48,993 nucleotides of DNA from Winslowiella iniecta (GCF_001267535.1 NZ_JRXE01000027.1:30733-79725), one strand, 5' to 3'; positions 26,664 to 35,835 are shown, counted from the first letter of the stretch. Notes: generated by a model from the letters alone, not told the origin. Numbers and translations: made by a program.

Positions 26664-27593
26664 ATGCTGAATCAACAAACCAAACAAGCCGTAAAGGAAT
26701 GGTCAGAAAGCCTGGCCGGCCTGGGTCCAATCCTTACGGGTGAGGATACCGTAACGCCTATGAGCGAAGTGCGTGACGCCTATACCCGTATGCTTGCTAA
26801 AAATCCTGCACCTTCCGGTGTCAGTTTTACTGAAGTCGACATGGGGGGCGTGCCGGGCACGTTGGTGACGCCTGACAAACTTGAAACTGATGCCATCGTT
26901 ATCTACATCCACGGCGGGGCTTATATTGTCGGCGAACCGGCGGGCTATCACGGTATTGGTGGTAATTACGCCAGCATGCTGGGCGCACGGGTTTACATGC
27001 CGGATTACCGTCTGGCACCGGAGTATCCTTTCCCCACGCCCGTTACCGATACCGTTCGTGCGTATGAGTGGTTGATTGAACAGGGATTTGATGCCAGCAA
27101 AATCTTACTGGCGGGCGAGTCTGCGGGCGGAGCGATGGTGGTTACCGTTATGGTTGCTGCACGCAACAAAGGACTGCCGCTTCCGGCCGGCGGTGTTTCT
27201 ATTTCCCCATGGGCCAACCTTGAGCACACGGGCGTATCCATGACCAACCGGGAAGGCCTCGATCCGCTGAACACCAAGGCCGGTCTGGATTTCCTGGCAC
27301 GCACTTTCCTGGGCGATGCGTTACCTAATCACCCAATGGCATCTCCCGTGTTTGCCGACGTGACGGGTTTGCCGCCGGTGCTGGTTCAGATTGGTGAAAA
27401 CGAACTGATGCTGAGCGATGCGATGCGTCTGGCCACTCACCTGGGCGATCACCGCGTTCGCGTAAATCTGGAAGTCTGGCCAGGTATGTTTCACGCATGG
27501 CATTTCTTCTCCACGCTGCAGCCAGAAGCGGTACAGGCTCTTGAGAGCTCTGTCGTCTTTATGAAGCAGGCTCTGCGGGATGCCGCGAAGTAA
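26664..27593 (+). CDS. Alpha/beta hydrolase of the HSL (acetyl-hydrolase) family
   Basis: 309 residues. ATG 26664 is preferred over in-frame upstream starts because AGGAA lies 5 bases ahead and the family sequence begins here. The oxyanion motif HGG (YIHGGAYIVGEP) is near residue 78, the nucleophile elbow GESAGG near 152, the acid Asp in ELMLSDAMR near 252, and the His in GMFHAWHFF near 277: a complete catalytic triad. These enzymes hydrolyse short-chain or aromatic esters. First gene of a three-gene set, followed by a hairpin and an LLM enzyme. Confidence 0.92.
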   Translation: MLNQQTKQAVKEWSESLAGLGPILTGEDTVTPMSEVRDAYTRMLAKNPAPSGVSFTEVDMGGVPGTLVTPDKLETDAIVIYIHGGAYIVGEPAGYHGIGGNYASMLGARVYMPDYRLAPEYPFPTPVTDTVRAYEWLIEQGFDASKILLAGESAGGAMVVTVMVAARNKGLPLPAGGVSISPWANLEHTGVSMTNREGLDPLNTKAGLDFLARTFLGDALPNHPMASPVFADVTGLPPVLVQIGENELMLSDAMRLATHLGDHRVRVNLEVWPGMFHAWHFFSTLQPEAVQALESSVVFMKQALRDAAK

Positions 27594-27614
27594 TCATCTA
27601 TGATGAACTGAATA

Positions 27615-27638
27615 ACGGGCGCGGCTGACCGCGCCCGT
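27615..27638. repeat. Strong intercistronic hairpin
   Basis: ACGGGCGCGG at 27615-27624 and CCGCGCCCGT at 27629-27638, a perfect 10-bp GC-rich stem with the loop CTGA. No T-run follows, and the next ribosome site (AGGAG) starts 2 bases after it. It may block decay of the upstream message or reduce translation of the downstream gene. Confidence 0.65.
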
Positions 27639-27649
27639 CAGGAGTGAAA

Positions 27650-28630
27650 ATGCCCCATTTACAGACCCAACTTACTTATCCGCCGGATCTTGACTCACAC
27701 AGCGCTTATAAGCGCGTATTTCGCCCGGGCCGCCTGACCTTCGGCTTTATTATGCCACTTGAAGGTTATCCGGATTCGCCTTTCCCGACTCTGCAGGATC
27801 ATCAGGCGCTGGCAAAATATGCTGATGACGCTGGTTTTTCCGCTCTCTGGATGAGAGATGTTCCCTTTTATGACCCGCGGTTTGGTGACACCGGACAGAT
27901 GCTGGATCCTATGGTCTACCTCGGATTTCTTGCCGCTCAAACTAAACGCATAACGCTGGGTACTACCGGTATGGTGTTACCCCTGCGGGACCCGATTATA
28001 TTGGCCAAACAGGCAGCCTCTGTGGACCAGCTAAGTGGTGGGCGCCTTCTGCTGGGCTTGTCCAGCGGCGATCGCGCTGTTGAATATCCTGCTTTTGGAG
28101 CCGACTACGATAACCGTGCCGAACGCTATCGGGAGGCGTTTGGTCTGATAAAAACCGTCAGTGAGACGTCCTTCCCGGTAGCAGAAACGGCGTTTTACGG
28201 CAAGCTTTCAGGCAACCTTGATCTCATTCCTAAACCATTTAAATCACGCATTCCGATGATTGTGGTTGGTCGTGCACGACAGGACCTGAGCTGGATAGCG
28301 GAGGAAAGCGACGGATGGATATGGCATCTGAGTGACTTCTCAACGCTTCCGGAATTGCTTGAATTCTGGCGTGGCGGCTATGAAGACAATCGTTTCAGAC
28401 CTTATGGTTACGCCACCTTTTTTGACCTCGATGCTAACCCTGACGCGCCGCTTCGCCGATTGATGAATGGTATCACCGTCGGCCGTAATACGCTGATAAA
28501 GCTATGGAAGGAGCAGGAACGGCAGGGAGTAAACCACGTTGCGTTAAATCTGAAACCGCTGACACGACCCGCAGCCGAGGTGATGGCTGAAATGGCAGAA
28601 TTTGTGTTACCCGAGTTTCCTTCTGAATAA
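27650..28630 (+). CDS. Luciferase-like (LLM-class) flavin-dependent oxidoreductase
   Basis: 326 residues. ATG 27650 is chosen because AGGAG lies 5 bases upstream; GTG 27644 overlaps that site. The (beta/alpha)8 luciferase fold is shown by DHQALAKYADDAGFSALWMRDVPF, RITLGTTGMVLPLRDPIILAKQAASVDQLSGGRLLLGLSSGD and IPMIVVGRARQDLSWIAEESDGW. These enzymes use reduced FMN or F420; in an enterobacterium FMNH2 from a partner reductase is expected. Substrate unknown. It lies between an ester hydrolase and a double NTF2-like gene, which suggests a small catabolic or detoxification set. Confidence 0.92.
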   Translation: MPHLQTQLTYPPDLDSHSAYKRVFRPGRLTFGFIMPLEGYPDSPFPTLQDHQALAKYADDAGFSALWMRDVPFYDPRFGDTGQMLDPMVYLGFLAAQTKRITLGTTGMVLPLRDPIILAKQAASVDQLSGGRLLLGLSSGDRAVEYPAFGADYDNRAERYREAFGLIKTVSETSFPVAETAFYGKLSGNLDLIPKPFKSRIPMIVVGRARQDLSWIAEESDGWIWHLSDFSTLPELLEFWRGGYEDNRFRPYGYATFFDLDANPDAPLRRLMNGITVGRNTLIKLWKEQERQGVNHVALNLKPLTRPAAEVMAEMAEFVLPEFPSE

Positions 28631-28644
28631 ATGCAGGGTAAAAA

Positions 28645-29616
28645 ATGAACTGTTTATTTCATTCTTCGGTGCAGAGCCTGAATACTTTTTGTGAAGCCTG
28701 GTCCGGTAAAGCTTGCTCCGATAATAGCCAGTGGCTGGACCCCTCCGTCAGATTAGTCAGCAGCCATCGTGGAAGCGTTTCCGGCCGTGAAAATGTCACC
28801 GCCTTTTTGCAAAATGACTTTGCTGACCTGGACAACCTATCCGTTACGCTGACAAACACCGTTGAGCGCAGGAACGATAAAGATTACGTTGCCAGTGCAT
28901 ACCTGCACGGACATGCTTCGCGCACAGGTTCCGGACGTCATAACCAGGTACGGTTCGGTGGGACGGTCGTGATGAGGGCAGGCACAGATGAAGTCCAACC
29001 TTTGATCCATACCCTTCACCTCCAGATAAACTGGACCTCAGGTGCAAGGCAGTTGTTATCGGGATGGCAGCTACCGGCTGAAGAGTCCGGCTGGCATCAG
29101 GGATTTCCTCCCGTCGCCATTATCAGTGAACTTGATGCTCCCTGGCATGTTGTGCCGGAAAACCACCGTACTTCGGGTGACGAACAGGAGGTGATCGACA
29201 CCTGGTATCGCTACGCGTGGGCACTGGACCAGGCAGACTTCACGCTTTTCAGCACATGCTTTAGTGAAAACGCCGCGGGTAATTTTACTCCACTGGGATA
29301 TATAGCCGGAAGACGCAATATTGTTGCTGCCATGAAAGCCTTCAGGCTTCCCTGGCCCTGGATGCAGCATTATGGGGTACCACTAAAGGTATGTATTCAC
29401 CCCGATCGCCAGTCAGCCTTTCTGATAATTGGCCGGGTTATTGCAGAGCATACACATGATTCTGAAGGACGAAAAATCTACGGCGCGCATTACCGGGTTG
29501 GAATGGAAAAAGACGCTCACAACCAGTGGTCAATTTGCTGGAGCGAATATAACCCGGGCTGGCTTTCAACAGACGATGTATCCGGCATTGAAACTTTATT
29601 ACCGCGCAACAGATGA
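28645..29616 (+). CDS. Tandem NTF2/SnoaL-like domain protein
   Basis: 323 residues, beginning 14 bases after the LLM gene. It appears to contain two NTF2-like units: residues about 5-150 (LNTFCEAW... VRLVSSHRGSVSGRENVTAFL) and about 180-310 (EVIDTWYRYAWALDQADF... GYIAGRRNIVAAMKAF... WSICWSEYNPGW). Each has the helix-helix-sheet pattern of SnoaL-like proteins, which bind small hydrophobic molecules. No signal peptide. It overlaps the end of a convergent LysR gene by 18 bp. Two-domain forms are less common than single ones. Confidence 0.82.
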   Translation: MNCLFHSSVQSLNTFCEAWSGKACSDNSQWLDPSVRLVSSHRGSVSGRENVTAFLQNDFADLDNLSVTLTNTVERRNDKDYVASAYLHGHASRTGSGRHNQVRFGGTVVMRAGTDEVQPLIHTLHLQINWTSGARQLLSGWQLPAEESGWHQGFPPVAIISELDAPWHVVPENHRTSGDEQEVIDTWYRYAWALDQADFTLFSTCFSENAAGNFTPLGYIAGRRNIVAAMKAFRLPWPWMQHYGVPLKVCIHPDRQSAFLIIGRVIAEHTHDSEGRKIYGAHYRVGMEKDAHNQWSICWSEYNPGWLSTDDVSGIETLLPRNR

Positions 29617-30528
29617 ACGCTGCGCGTTCGACAAGCGTGCCGGTAACTCTTTTTTCAGTTCTTCAATAAAAGTTCTTACTTTAGGAAGGACCGTGTGAGT
29701 CCTGGGCCACATTGCAGAAATGGGGGTGGGTGGTGCCTGAAATGTGGGTAGAATTGGACGAAGCTGCCCCTTATTGATGGCATCACCGCATAACCAGTCC
29801 GGAAGTTGCGTCACCCCACATCCGGCGATAGCCGCTTCCAGCATGGCTTGACCATTATTAAAACGGTAGGCTGAGGAAACAGCATGTCTTACAACGTGCC
29901 CCTCTTTGCCCCGGATTAGCCAGTAAGTTTGCCCGTCTGATGGTAACCCTGAAATGCATCTGTGTGACGAAAGCTGACGAAGATCAATGGGGGTGCCTGC
30001 TTGTTCCAGATAGCCCTCAGAGGCGCAAATGATAAGCCTTTGCTCGCCCAGGCGGGTGGCAACCAAATCACCTGAGTCAGGCAGGGGGCCAAGCCTCAGC
30101 GCCAGGTCAAAGCCGTCTGTCGCCGGGTCGCGAACCCGATCGCTTAAATCAACTTCGATGTTCAGGGTCCGGTATTTTAACGCCATGATATTGAGTAAGG
30201 GCATAATGAAAAGATGCCCAAAGGCCACGGGAACCGTCAGCCGCATCAGTCCAGACGGCTCCACTATCCCCGCCTCTATTATGCTTTCAGCATCTGAAAT
30301 CATATCCAGAGCAGCAGTGCAGCGATTGAAATAGATCTCACCTTCCGGCGTCAGCGACAGGCTTCGCGTACTGCGGTTGAGTAAGCGAATCCCCAGGCGG
30401 ATTTCCAGACGCTTGATGCTTTTACTGAGTGCAGAACGCGTCACGCCTAAACCCTCAGCTGCAGCAACGAAACTGCCTTTTCTGACAACTTCAGTAAATT
30501 CCTGTACGCCATTGAGTTGTGCCGTCAC
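29599..30528 (-). CDS. LysR-family transcriptional regulator
   Basis: 309 residues from GTG 30528, chosen because AAGGA lies about 10 bases upstream and the family sequence starts here (TAQLNGVQEFTEVVRKGSFVAAAEGLGVTRSALSKSIKRLE); the longer frame up to 30684 would run into the promoter of the divergent gene. It probably controls the Old Yellow Enzyme gene starting at 30648, 119 bp away. The C-terminus overlaps the double NTF2-like gene tail to tail. Confidence 0.9.
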   Translation of the reverse strand: MTAQLNGVQEFTEVVRKGSFVAAAEGLGVTRSALSKSIKRLEIRLGIRLLNRSTRSLSLTPEGEIYFNRCTAALDMISDAESIIEAGIVEPSGLMRLTVPVAFGHLFIMPLLNIMALKYRTLNIEVDLSDRVRDPATDGFDLALRLGPLPDSGDLVATRLGEQRLIICASEGYLEQAGTPIDLRQLSSHRCISGLPSDGQTYWLIRGKEGHVVRHAVSSAYRFNNGQAMLEAAIAGCGVTQLPDWLCGDAINKGQLRPILPTFQAPPTPISAMWPRTHTVLPKVRTFIEELKKELPARLSNAQRSSVAR

Positions 30529-30647
30529 AAATATTGGTTCCTTTATCTCAACACTGAGGGGCTTTTTTCCCAGGTAATCATGGGCTTCAAATAAGGATAA
30601 GATCGTCGCTAACAGATTTTTACCATGAAATGGCTTCAGGAGACAGA

Positions 30648-31745
30648 ATGAGCGAGTTACTGAATATCTATACAATGAATGCAATAAAGCTCAATAATCG
30701 TGTCGTTATGGCACCAATGACCCGTTCGCGGGCCTATGACCTTGTTCCAACTGACAGTATGGTCACCTATTATCGCCAGCGCGCAACAGCAGGTTTAATT
30801 GTTTCCGAAGGTTCACCTGTTTCAATGGAAGGTCGTGGACAGGCTTACACGCCGGGAATTTACACTGACGAGCAGATAGAGGGCTGGAAAAAGGTGACAG
30901 AGGCAGTACATGCGCAGGGTGGGAAAATATTCATCCAGCTTTGGCACGTAGGACGTTCCTCACACGTTGCTCACCAGCCTGATGGGCAGGCCCCGGTCAG
31001 CTCCGTCTCACGCGTTGCAGAAGGCTGCACCACTCACATTCCCGGTGATAACTGTCAGTCTGTACGCGTATTTCACAGCCAGCCCCGCGCATTAGCAACG
31101 GATGAAGTTCCGCGGGTGACACAGGATTTCGTTCGGGCGGCTAAAAATGCCATCGAGGCGGGTTTTGACGGTGTGGAGATCCACGCAGCTAACGGCTACA
31201 TCTTCGAGCAATTTATCAATGGTGGACTTAACGACAGAACAGATCGTTATGGCGGTAATATTGCCAATCGTCTGCGGTTTACGCTGGAAACTGTGGATGC
31301 TATCTCTGCAGCCATCGGGAGTCATCTGACAGGTATCCGTATTGCACCCTTTGGCCGCCTGCAGGATATGCATGGCTTTGATGATGAGCAGGATACCTGG
31401 TTAGCTTTAGGTATCGAACTGCGTCGTCGACATCTCGCATATGTGCATTTGAGCGATCAGGAATCTCTCGGAGCTCAGGCCATTCCTGCTGGCTTCCTGA
31501 CAAAGTTTCGCAAAGCCTACGAAGGTACCCTCATCGTAGCGGGCAGCTATACACAGGCGCGTGCAGAAATGGCACTCAGAGAGGGGTTTGCCGACTTAAT
31601 TGCATTTGGCCGTCCTTTCATAGCCAATCCAGATCTCGTTAAACGCATGAAGAATGGATGGCCCATGGTTGTTCCTGATAAGGATACGTTTTATACCGGG
31701 CGAGATGCAGGTTATATAGATTATCCCACGTATCACGTCGATTAA
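30648..31745 (+). CDS. Old Yellow Enzyme-family ene-reductase (NemA-like)
   Basis: 365 residues from ATG 30648 (AGGAG five to six bases upstream), the usual length of NemA/OYE proteins. Family marks are VVMAPMTRSRA, ISEGSPVS-like loop (VSEGSPVSMEGRGQAYTPGIY), QLWHVGRSSH, the substrate-binding pair in HAANGYIFEQF, then NDRTDRYGG and the FMN phosphate site FGRPFIANPD. These FMN enzymes reduce activated C=C bonds and nitro groups with NADPH, and often detoxify quinones and other electrophiles. Divergent from a LysR gene. Closest known relative by motif is E. coli NemA, but with HxxN in place of HxxH. Confidence 0.93.
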   Translation: MSELLNIYTMNAIKLNNRVVMAPMTRSRAYDLVPTDSMVTYYRQRATAGLIVSEGSPVSMEGRGQAYTPGIYTDEQIEGWKKVTEAVHAQGGKIFIQLWHVGRSSHVAHQPDGQAPVSSVSRVAEGCTTHIPGDNCQSVRVFHSQPRALATDEVPRVTQDFVRAAKNAIEAGFDGVEIHAANGYIFEQFINGGLNDRTDRYGGNIANRLRFTLETVDAISAAIGSHLTGIRIAPFGRLQDMHGFDDEQDTWLALGIELRRRHLAYVHLSDQESLGAQAIPAGFLTKFRKAYEGTLIVAGSYTQARAEMALREGFADLIAFGRPFIANPDLVKRMKNGWPMVVPDKDTFYTGRDAGYIDYPTYHVD

Positions 31746-32094
31746 GTTCCCAGAAGCTGGAACGTATCCGGAATGCCTCCGATCCTAAAACAGCTCCGGT
31801 TTTCAGCCATTCGGAGAGGAGGAATTCCATTAATAGTGAAATTGCCAAATAAATACTCATATTTCATATAATTACTTCGTTAGAGTGGTTTTTTACATCA
31901 TTGGCCCTCGCCCCCGGCTGAAGGTAAGTGTCGCTCTTAATCATCGGGGCGTTTGAGAATAGGGTGATGGCATAGTTTGTCCAGTAATGCCAGGGCTTGC
32001 GCACTCGATGTATAAATAAATATATAGCGATATGCCAGAGTTCATCCGGTTGTCTGGTCGTGTCCGGGCGCAGCGGAATTCTGTTGAGAGCACA
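31746..32094. other. Intergenic region, right border of accessory block
   Basis: About 350 bases without a gene on either strand. It includes an AT-rich portion near 31850-31900 and a short AT stretch close to the next start (TATAAATAAATATATAG, about 32010-32026) that may hold the promoter of the binding-protein gene. Nothing else is recognised. Confidence 0.4.
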
Positions 32095-33153
32095 ATGATA
32101 AAAAACCTGATGATATCGCTGGTGGCGGCATTCAGCCTTGTGGCGTCAACGCTGGCTGTTGCCCGCACGGTAAGCGATGACGCCGGAAACACTGTAACCG
32201 TGCCGGCGCAGGCACGGCGTATCGCCGATGGCTGGTACGCGCATCACTCGCTGCTGATGACGCTGGGTGCCGGTGACCGCATTGTGGCTACTGTTAATCA
32301 TGCCAAAGATCGCCCGTGGATGTTTACCATCCAGCCGTCGCTTAACCAGGCGCTGTCGGTGCATGGCCGCAGTTTTTCCAGTGAGGCGCTGCTGGTACGT
32401 CAAGTGGATACGGTATTTGTCGCCGCAGAAGATGCCGATGCCGCGGCTTATCGCCAGGCCGGTTTACCGACGCTGGTGATGGGGTTCGATGATTTTCCTT
32501 CCATGAAGCGCTCGCTGCTGACCACCGCCGAAGTGGTGGGAACCGACAGTGCCCGTCAGCGGGCAAGGGCGTATAACGCTTATCTGGATCAGCAGGTGGC
32601 AGCGATTCAGGCGCGAACCGCGAAACTTCCTGCCGGGAAACGACCAGGCGTATTGCATATTCAGTCGCTGCATCCGTTAAAAGTCGATGGCCGTGATACT
32701 TTGATTGACAGCTGGATAACGCTGGCCGGTGGTCGCAATGTCGCCGGGCAGATTGCAGGCAATATGAAGGAAATCTCACCGGAGAGCGTGCTGCACTGGC
32801 AACCGGATGTGATTATTATCGGTGCGGGCGCGGGTACGCTTGCCACTTCGGATTATGCTGCGCTTTTCAGCAGCCTGAAAGCGGTGCAAAACCATCAGGT
32901 ATGGCAAAACCCGGCGGGAGTGTTTCCGTGGGATCGTTATGGCACCGAAGCCGCGCTGCAAATTCAGTGGGCTGCTGCCATACTGCATCCCGAGCTGTTT
33001 GCCGATCTCGATATGGTGAAAGCGACGCAGGATTTTTATCAACGCTTCTTTGATTACCGCTTATCCGCAGAAGAGGCTAAGCGAATTCTCCAGGCGCTGC
33101 CGCCTGAAATTGTTGGTTTCGACCAGCGCGTAAATAATATTACCAATAAGTAA
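32095..33153 (+). CDS. FecB/BtuF-type periplasmic substrate-binding protein
   Basis: 352 residues from ATG 32095 (GAGAG upstream). The first ~25 residues are a signal peptide (KNLMISLVAAFSLVASTLAVA). The mature protein has the two-lobe TroA/FecB fold of periplasmic receptors for ferric siderophores, haem or cobalamin: GNTVTVPAQARRIADGWYAH, VDTVFVAAEDADAAAYRQAGLPTLVM, VLHIQSLHPLKVDGRDTLIDSWITLAGG and QPDVIIIGAGAG. No permease or ATPase gene is next to it, so it must work with a transporter encoded elsewhere. It lies 24 kb from the siderophore genes and just upstream of gcd. Confidence 0.88.
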   Translation: MIKNLMISLVAAFSLVASTLAVARTVSDDAGNTVTVPAQARRIADGWYAHHSLLMTLGAGDRIVATVNHAKDRPWMFTIQPSLNQALSVHGRSFSSEALLVRQVDTVFVAAEDADAAAYRQAGLPTLVMGFDDFPSMKRSLLTTAEVVGTDSARQRARAYNAYLDQQVAAIQARTAKLPAGKRPGVLHIQSLHPLKVDGRDTLIDSWITLAGGRNVAGQIAGNMKEISPESVLHWQPDVIIIGAGAGTLATSDYAALFSSLKAVQNHQVWQNPAGVFPWDRYGTEAALQIQWAAAILHPELFADLDMVKATQDFYQRFFDYRLSAEEAKRILQALPPEIVGFDQRVNNITNK

Positions 33154-33280
33154 TCATCACTGAAAATACATAAATTAAATCGTGTATTTTTCCTGTCGGT
33201 AATTCGTTAAATTTGTGTTTCTGAAATGTAATGTTTCGTAAGGGTAATTATTGCCCATTTGTTCACCTTGAGAGAGCACC

Positions 33281-35659
33281 ATGCTAAACAAATTAACGAG
33301 TATCGTTATAGCGATTATTGGTATCGCTATGCTTTACATGGGAGGACAGTTGCTGCTGATTGGCGGCACGCCGTTCTATGTGGTTATGGCGATTGGCTTG
33401 CTGGCAACGGCAATCACCTTGTTCAGAAATAAAAAAATCGCCTTATCGATTTACGCCGTATTAATGTGGATTGTCCTGTTGTGGACCCTTTACGAGGTGG
33501 GATTTGATAAATGGCAGTGGATTCCACGCGGCGATATTATTGGCCTGATTGGACTCTGGCTGGCAATGCCGTGGGTGGTGCGTCCGCTGTATAGAGCGGC
33601 GAAAGTCTCGCCGCCGCGCAAGTTCCATCCTTTCCTCGGCACCACGGTCGCGGTGGTGATTGCGCTGGTGATCGGCCTGATGTTTTACGATCCGTATCCA
33701 CAAGCCGGTGATATCACCACTAAGCGCAATACCACCGAAACGGATGTGGCGGGAAATGACTGGACGGCTTACGGCGGCACCACCAATGGGCTGCGTTTTT
33801 CCACGCTGAACCAGATTACTAAAGAAAATGTGAACAATCTGGAAGTGGCCTGGACCTATCACACCGGTGATATTCGCGATGCGGATAAAGATGCAACCGA
33901 ATATACTTTCGAAGCCACGCCGCTGAAAGTGAATAACAGCGTCTATTTCTGCACCCCGCACAATGAAGTGCATGCGTTAAATCCGGAAACCGGTGAGCTG
34001 AAATGGAAATATCAGCCGGCGAAAGATCGCTCCTATTTACAGCAGCATCAGACCTGTCGTGGCGTCAGCTATTATGAAGCTCCGGCCGCTGAAATAAATG
34101 ACACGGCAGCCAGCCCGGCAATGTGCCGCAAGCGTATTTTCAATGCCACCACGGATGCGAAATTAATCGCGCTGGACGCTGATAGCGGCAAACTTTGCGC
34201 TGATTTTGGCAACAACGGTATGGTCGATTTAGCGGCCAATATGGGCACTATCCGTCCACATGCGCTGATGCAGACCGCCGCGCCACTCGTCGCCGGTAAT
34301 CTGGTTATCGTCGGCGGCTCGGTGATGGATAACGGGTATAACAGCGGTAACCCGTCTGGCGTCATCCGTGCTTATGATGTGAATTCTGGCCGCCTGGTCT
34401 GGAATTTCGATCCGGCGACTCCGGAAAATACGCAGCCGATTGCCAATGGCGAAAGCTATCCACAGGACACGCCGGTTGCCTGGGCAACCTTAAGCGCTGA
34501 CCTGAAAAATGGCCTGGTGTATGTGCCATTTGGTAACGCTTCACCGGATGAGCTGGGGATTAATCGCGACGCGAACAGTAATACCGAGAAATTCCGCGAC
34601 ACGCTGGTGGCGCTGGACTTAACCACCGGTGCATTTAAATGGCGTTTCCAGTCATCAAAAAATGACCTGTGGGATCGTGATAATCCGTCGCAGCCTTCAC
34701 TGCTGGATATTGATTATCAGGGCAGCAAGCAGCCGGTGGTGATTTTACCGACCAAAACCGGCAACCTGTTTGTGCTGAATCGCCTGACCGGTCAGCCGGT
34801 CTATCCGATTAATCAGGTTGATGTCTCCACCAAAGGCGGCGTGCCGGGCGAAAAATTCTCCCCAACGCAGCCGGTATCGAAGCTGAACTTTATTCCGGAA
34901 CCACTGAGTGAAAAATCGATGTGGGGTCTGACGCCATTTGATCAGATGGCCTGCCGTATCGATTTCAAATCACTGCGTTATGACGGTAATCCATGGACAC
35001 CGGCCACCGAACAAGGCTCGATTGTGTTCCCGGGTAACATCGGAGTATTTAACTGGGGTTCCGTGGCGATTGATCCGCAGCGTCAGATTCTGATCGCCTC
35101 GCCGGTGCGTCTGGCTTACAAGTACAATCTGATTAAACGCACCCCAGAAACTGCCGATAAGCGCCTGTTTACCAAAGAAGGCACGCCTTACTGGAATGAA
35201 AACTTCGACGGCGACTATGCGATCCATATTCAACAGATGGCATCAAGCCTCGGTATTCCCTGTATCGCGCCGCCGTGGGGCCGTATGGTGGGTGTGGATT
35301 TAACTACCGGTAAAACCGAATGGCTGCGCCGGGTGGGAACCACCAAAAACCTGAAAACCACCTTCCTGCCGGGTCGCTTCCCGATTGGTTTCCCGATGGG
35401 AATGGTGGCGCACGGTGGTCCACTGGTCACCGCCGGTGATGTGGTGTTCCACGGCGCAACCGCGGATAACTTCTTCCGTGCTTACGATATCAACAGCGGC
35501 AAACTGCTGTGGCAAACCGAGTTACCGGCCGGTGGACAGGCAACGCCGTCTACCTATCTGGGCGCGGATAACAAGCAGTATGTGGTGATTGCTGCGGGTG
35601 GTCACGGTTCGCTGGGAACCAAAGGCGGAGATGCGGTTGTCGCCTATCGTCTGAAGTAA
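33281..35659 (+). CDS. gcd: Quinoprotein glucose dehydrogenase (PQQ-dependent, membrane-bound)
   Basis: 792 residues, essentially the length of E. coli Gcd (796). Five membrane helices make up residues 1-~140; then comes the periplasmic eight-bladed PQQ propeller, starting DWTAYGGTTNGLRFSTLNQI and repeating NxxxLxWxY and GxLxWxF blade motifs (ALNPETGELKWKYQPA; AYDVNSGRLVWNFDP; ALDLTTGAFKWRFQ; AYDINSGKLLWQTELP). The enzyme oxidises glucose to gluconolactone in the periplasm and passes electrons to ubiquinone. It needs PQQ, made by the pqqABCDEF operon in this same window. Upstream site AGAG lies before the ATG; a strong terminator follows. Confidence 0.97.
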   Translation: MLNKLTSIVIAIIGIAMLYMGGQLLLIGGTPFYVVMAIGLLATAITLFRNKKIALSIYAVLMWIVLLWTLYEVGFDKWQWIPRGDIIGLIGLWLAMPWVVRPLYRAAKVSPPRKFHPFLGTTVAVVIALVIGLMFYDPYPQAGDITTKRNTTETDVAGNDWTAYGGTTNGLRFSTLNQITKENVNNLEVAWTYHTGDIRDADKDATEYTFEATPLKVNNSVYFCTPHNEVHALNPETGELKWKYQPAKDRSYLQQHQTCRGVSYYEAPAAEINDTAASPAMCRKRIFNATTDAKLIALDADSGKLCADFGNNGMVDLAANMGTIRPHALMQTAAPLVAGNLVIVGGSVMDNGYNSGNPSGVIRAYDVNSGRLVWNFDPATPENTQPIANGESYPQDTPVAWATLSADLKNGLVYVPFGNASPDELGINRDANSNTEKFRDTLVALDLTTGAFKWRFQSSKNDLWDRDNPSQPSLLDIDYQGSKQPVVILPTKTGNLFVLNRLTGQPVYPINQVDVSTKGGVPGEKFSPTQPVSKLNFIPEPLSEKSMWGLTPFDQMACRIDFKSLRYDGNPWTPATEQGSIVFPGNIGVFNWGSVAIDPQRQILIASPVRLAYKYNLIKRTPETADKRLFTKEGTPYWNENFDGDYAIHIQQMASSLGIPCIAPPWGRMVGVDLTTGKTEWLRRVGTTKNLKTTFLPGRFPIGFPMGMVAHGGPLVTAGDVVFHGATADNFFRAYDINSGKLLWQTELPAGGQATPSTYLGADNKQYVVIAAGGHGSLGTKGGDAVVAYRLK

Positions 35660-35679
35660 GTTACTCAGTTAAGAAAGGT

Positions 35680-35709
35680 AAAGCCTGGATTGCTCCAGGC
35701 TTTTTTTTT
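35680..35709 (+). terminator. Rho-independent terminator of gcd
   Basis: AAAGCCTGGA (35680-35689), loop TTGC, TCCAGGCTTT and a run of nine or so T. Perfect 10-bp stem; 20 bases after the gcd stop. Confidence 0.92.
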
Positions 35710-35835
35710 ACGCGGCCATGACTTTGTGAGCCTGATCTTACTGACAGATGATTGATGCAAATCCGCTGGATTCTGTTGCACATTGCATTCACCCTCGCAC
35801 GTTATCCTGTCACTTGTTTTCTTAAGGAAGAGCTG

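Noticed and set aside
30529-30684. Longer N-terminus of the LysR gene near 30.5 kb
   Set aside because: It would overlap the start of the divergent OYE gene; GTG 30528 has a ribosome site and begins the normal LysR sequence.
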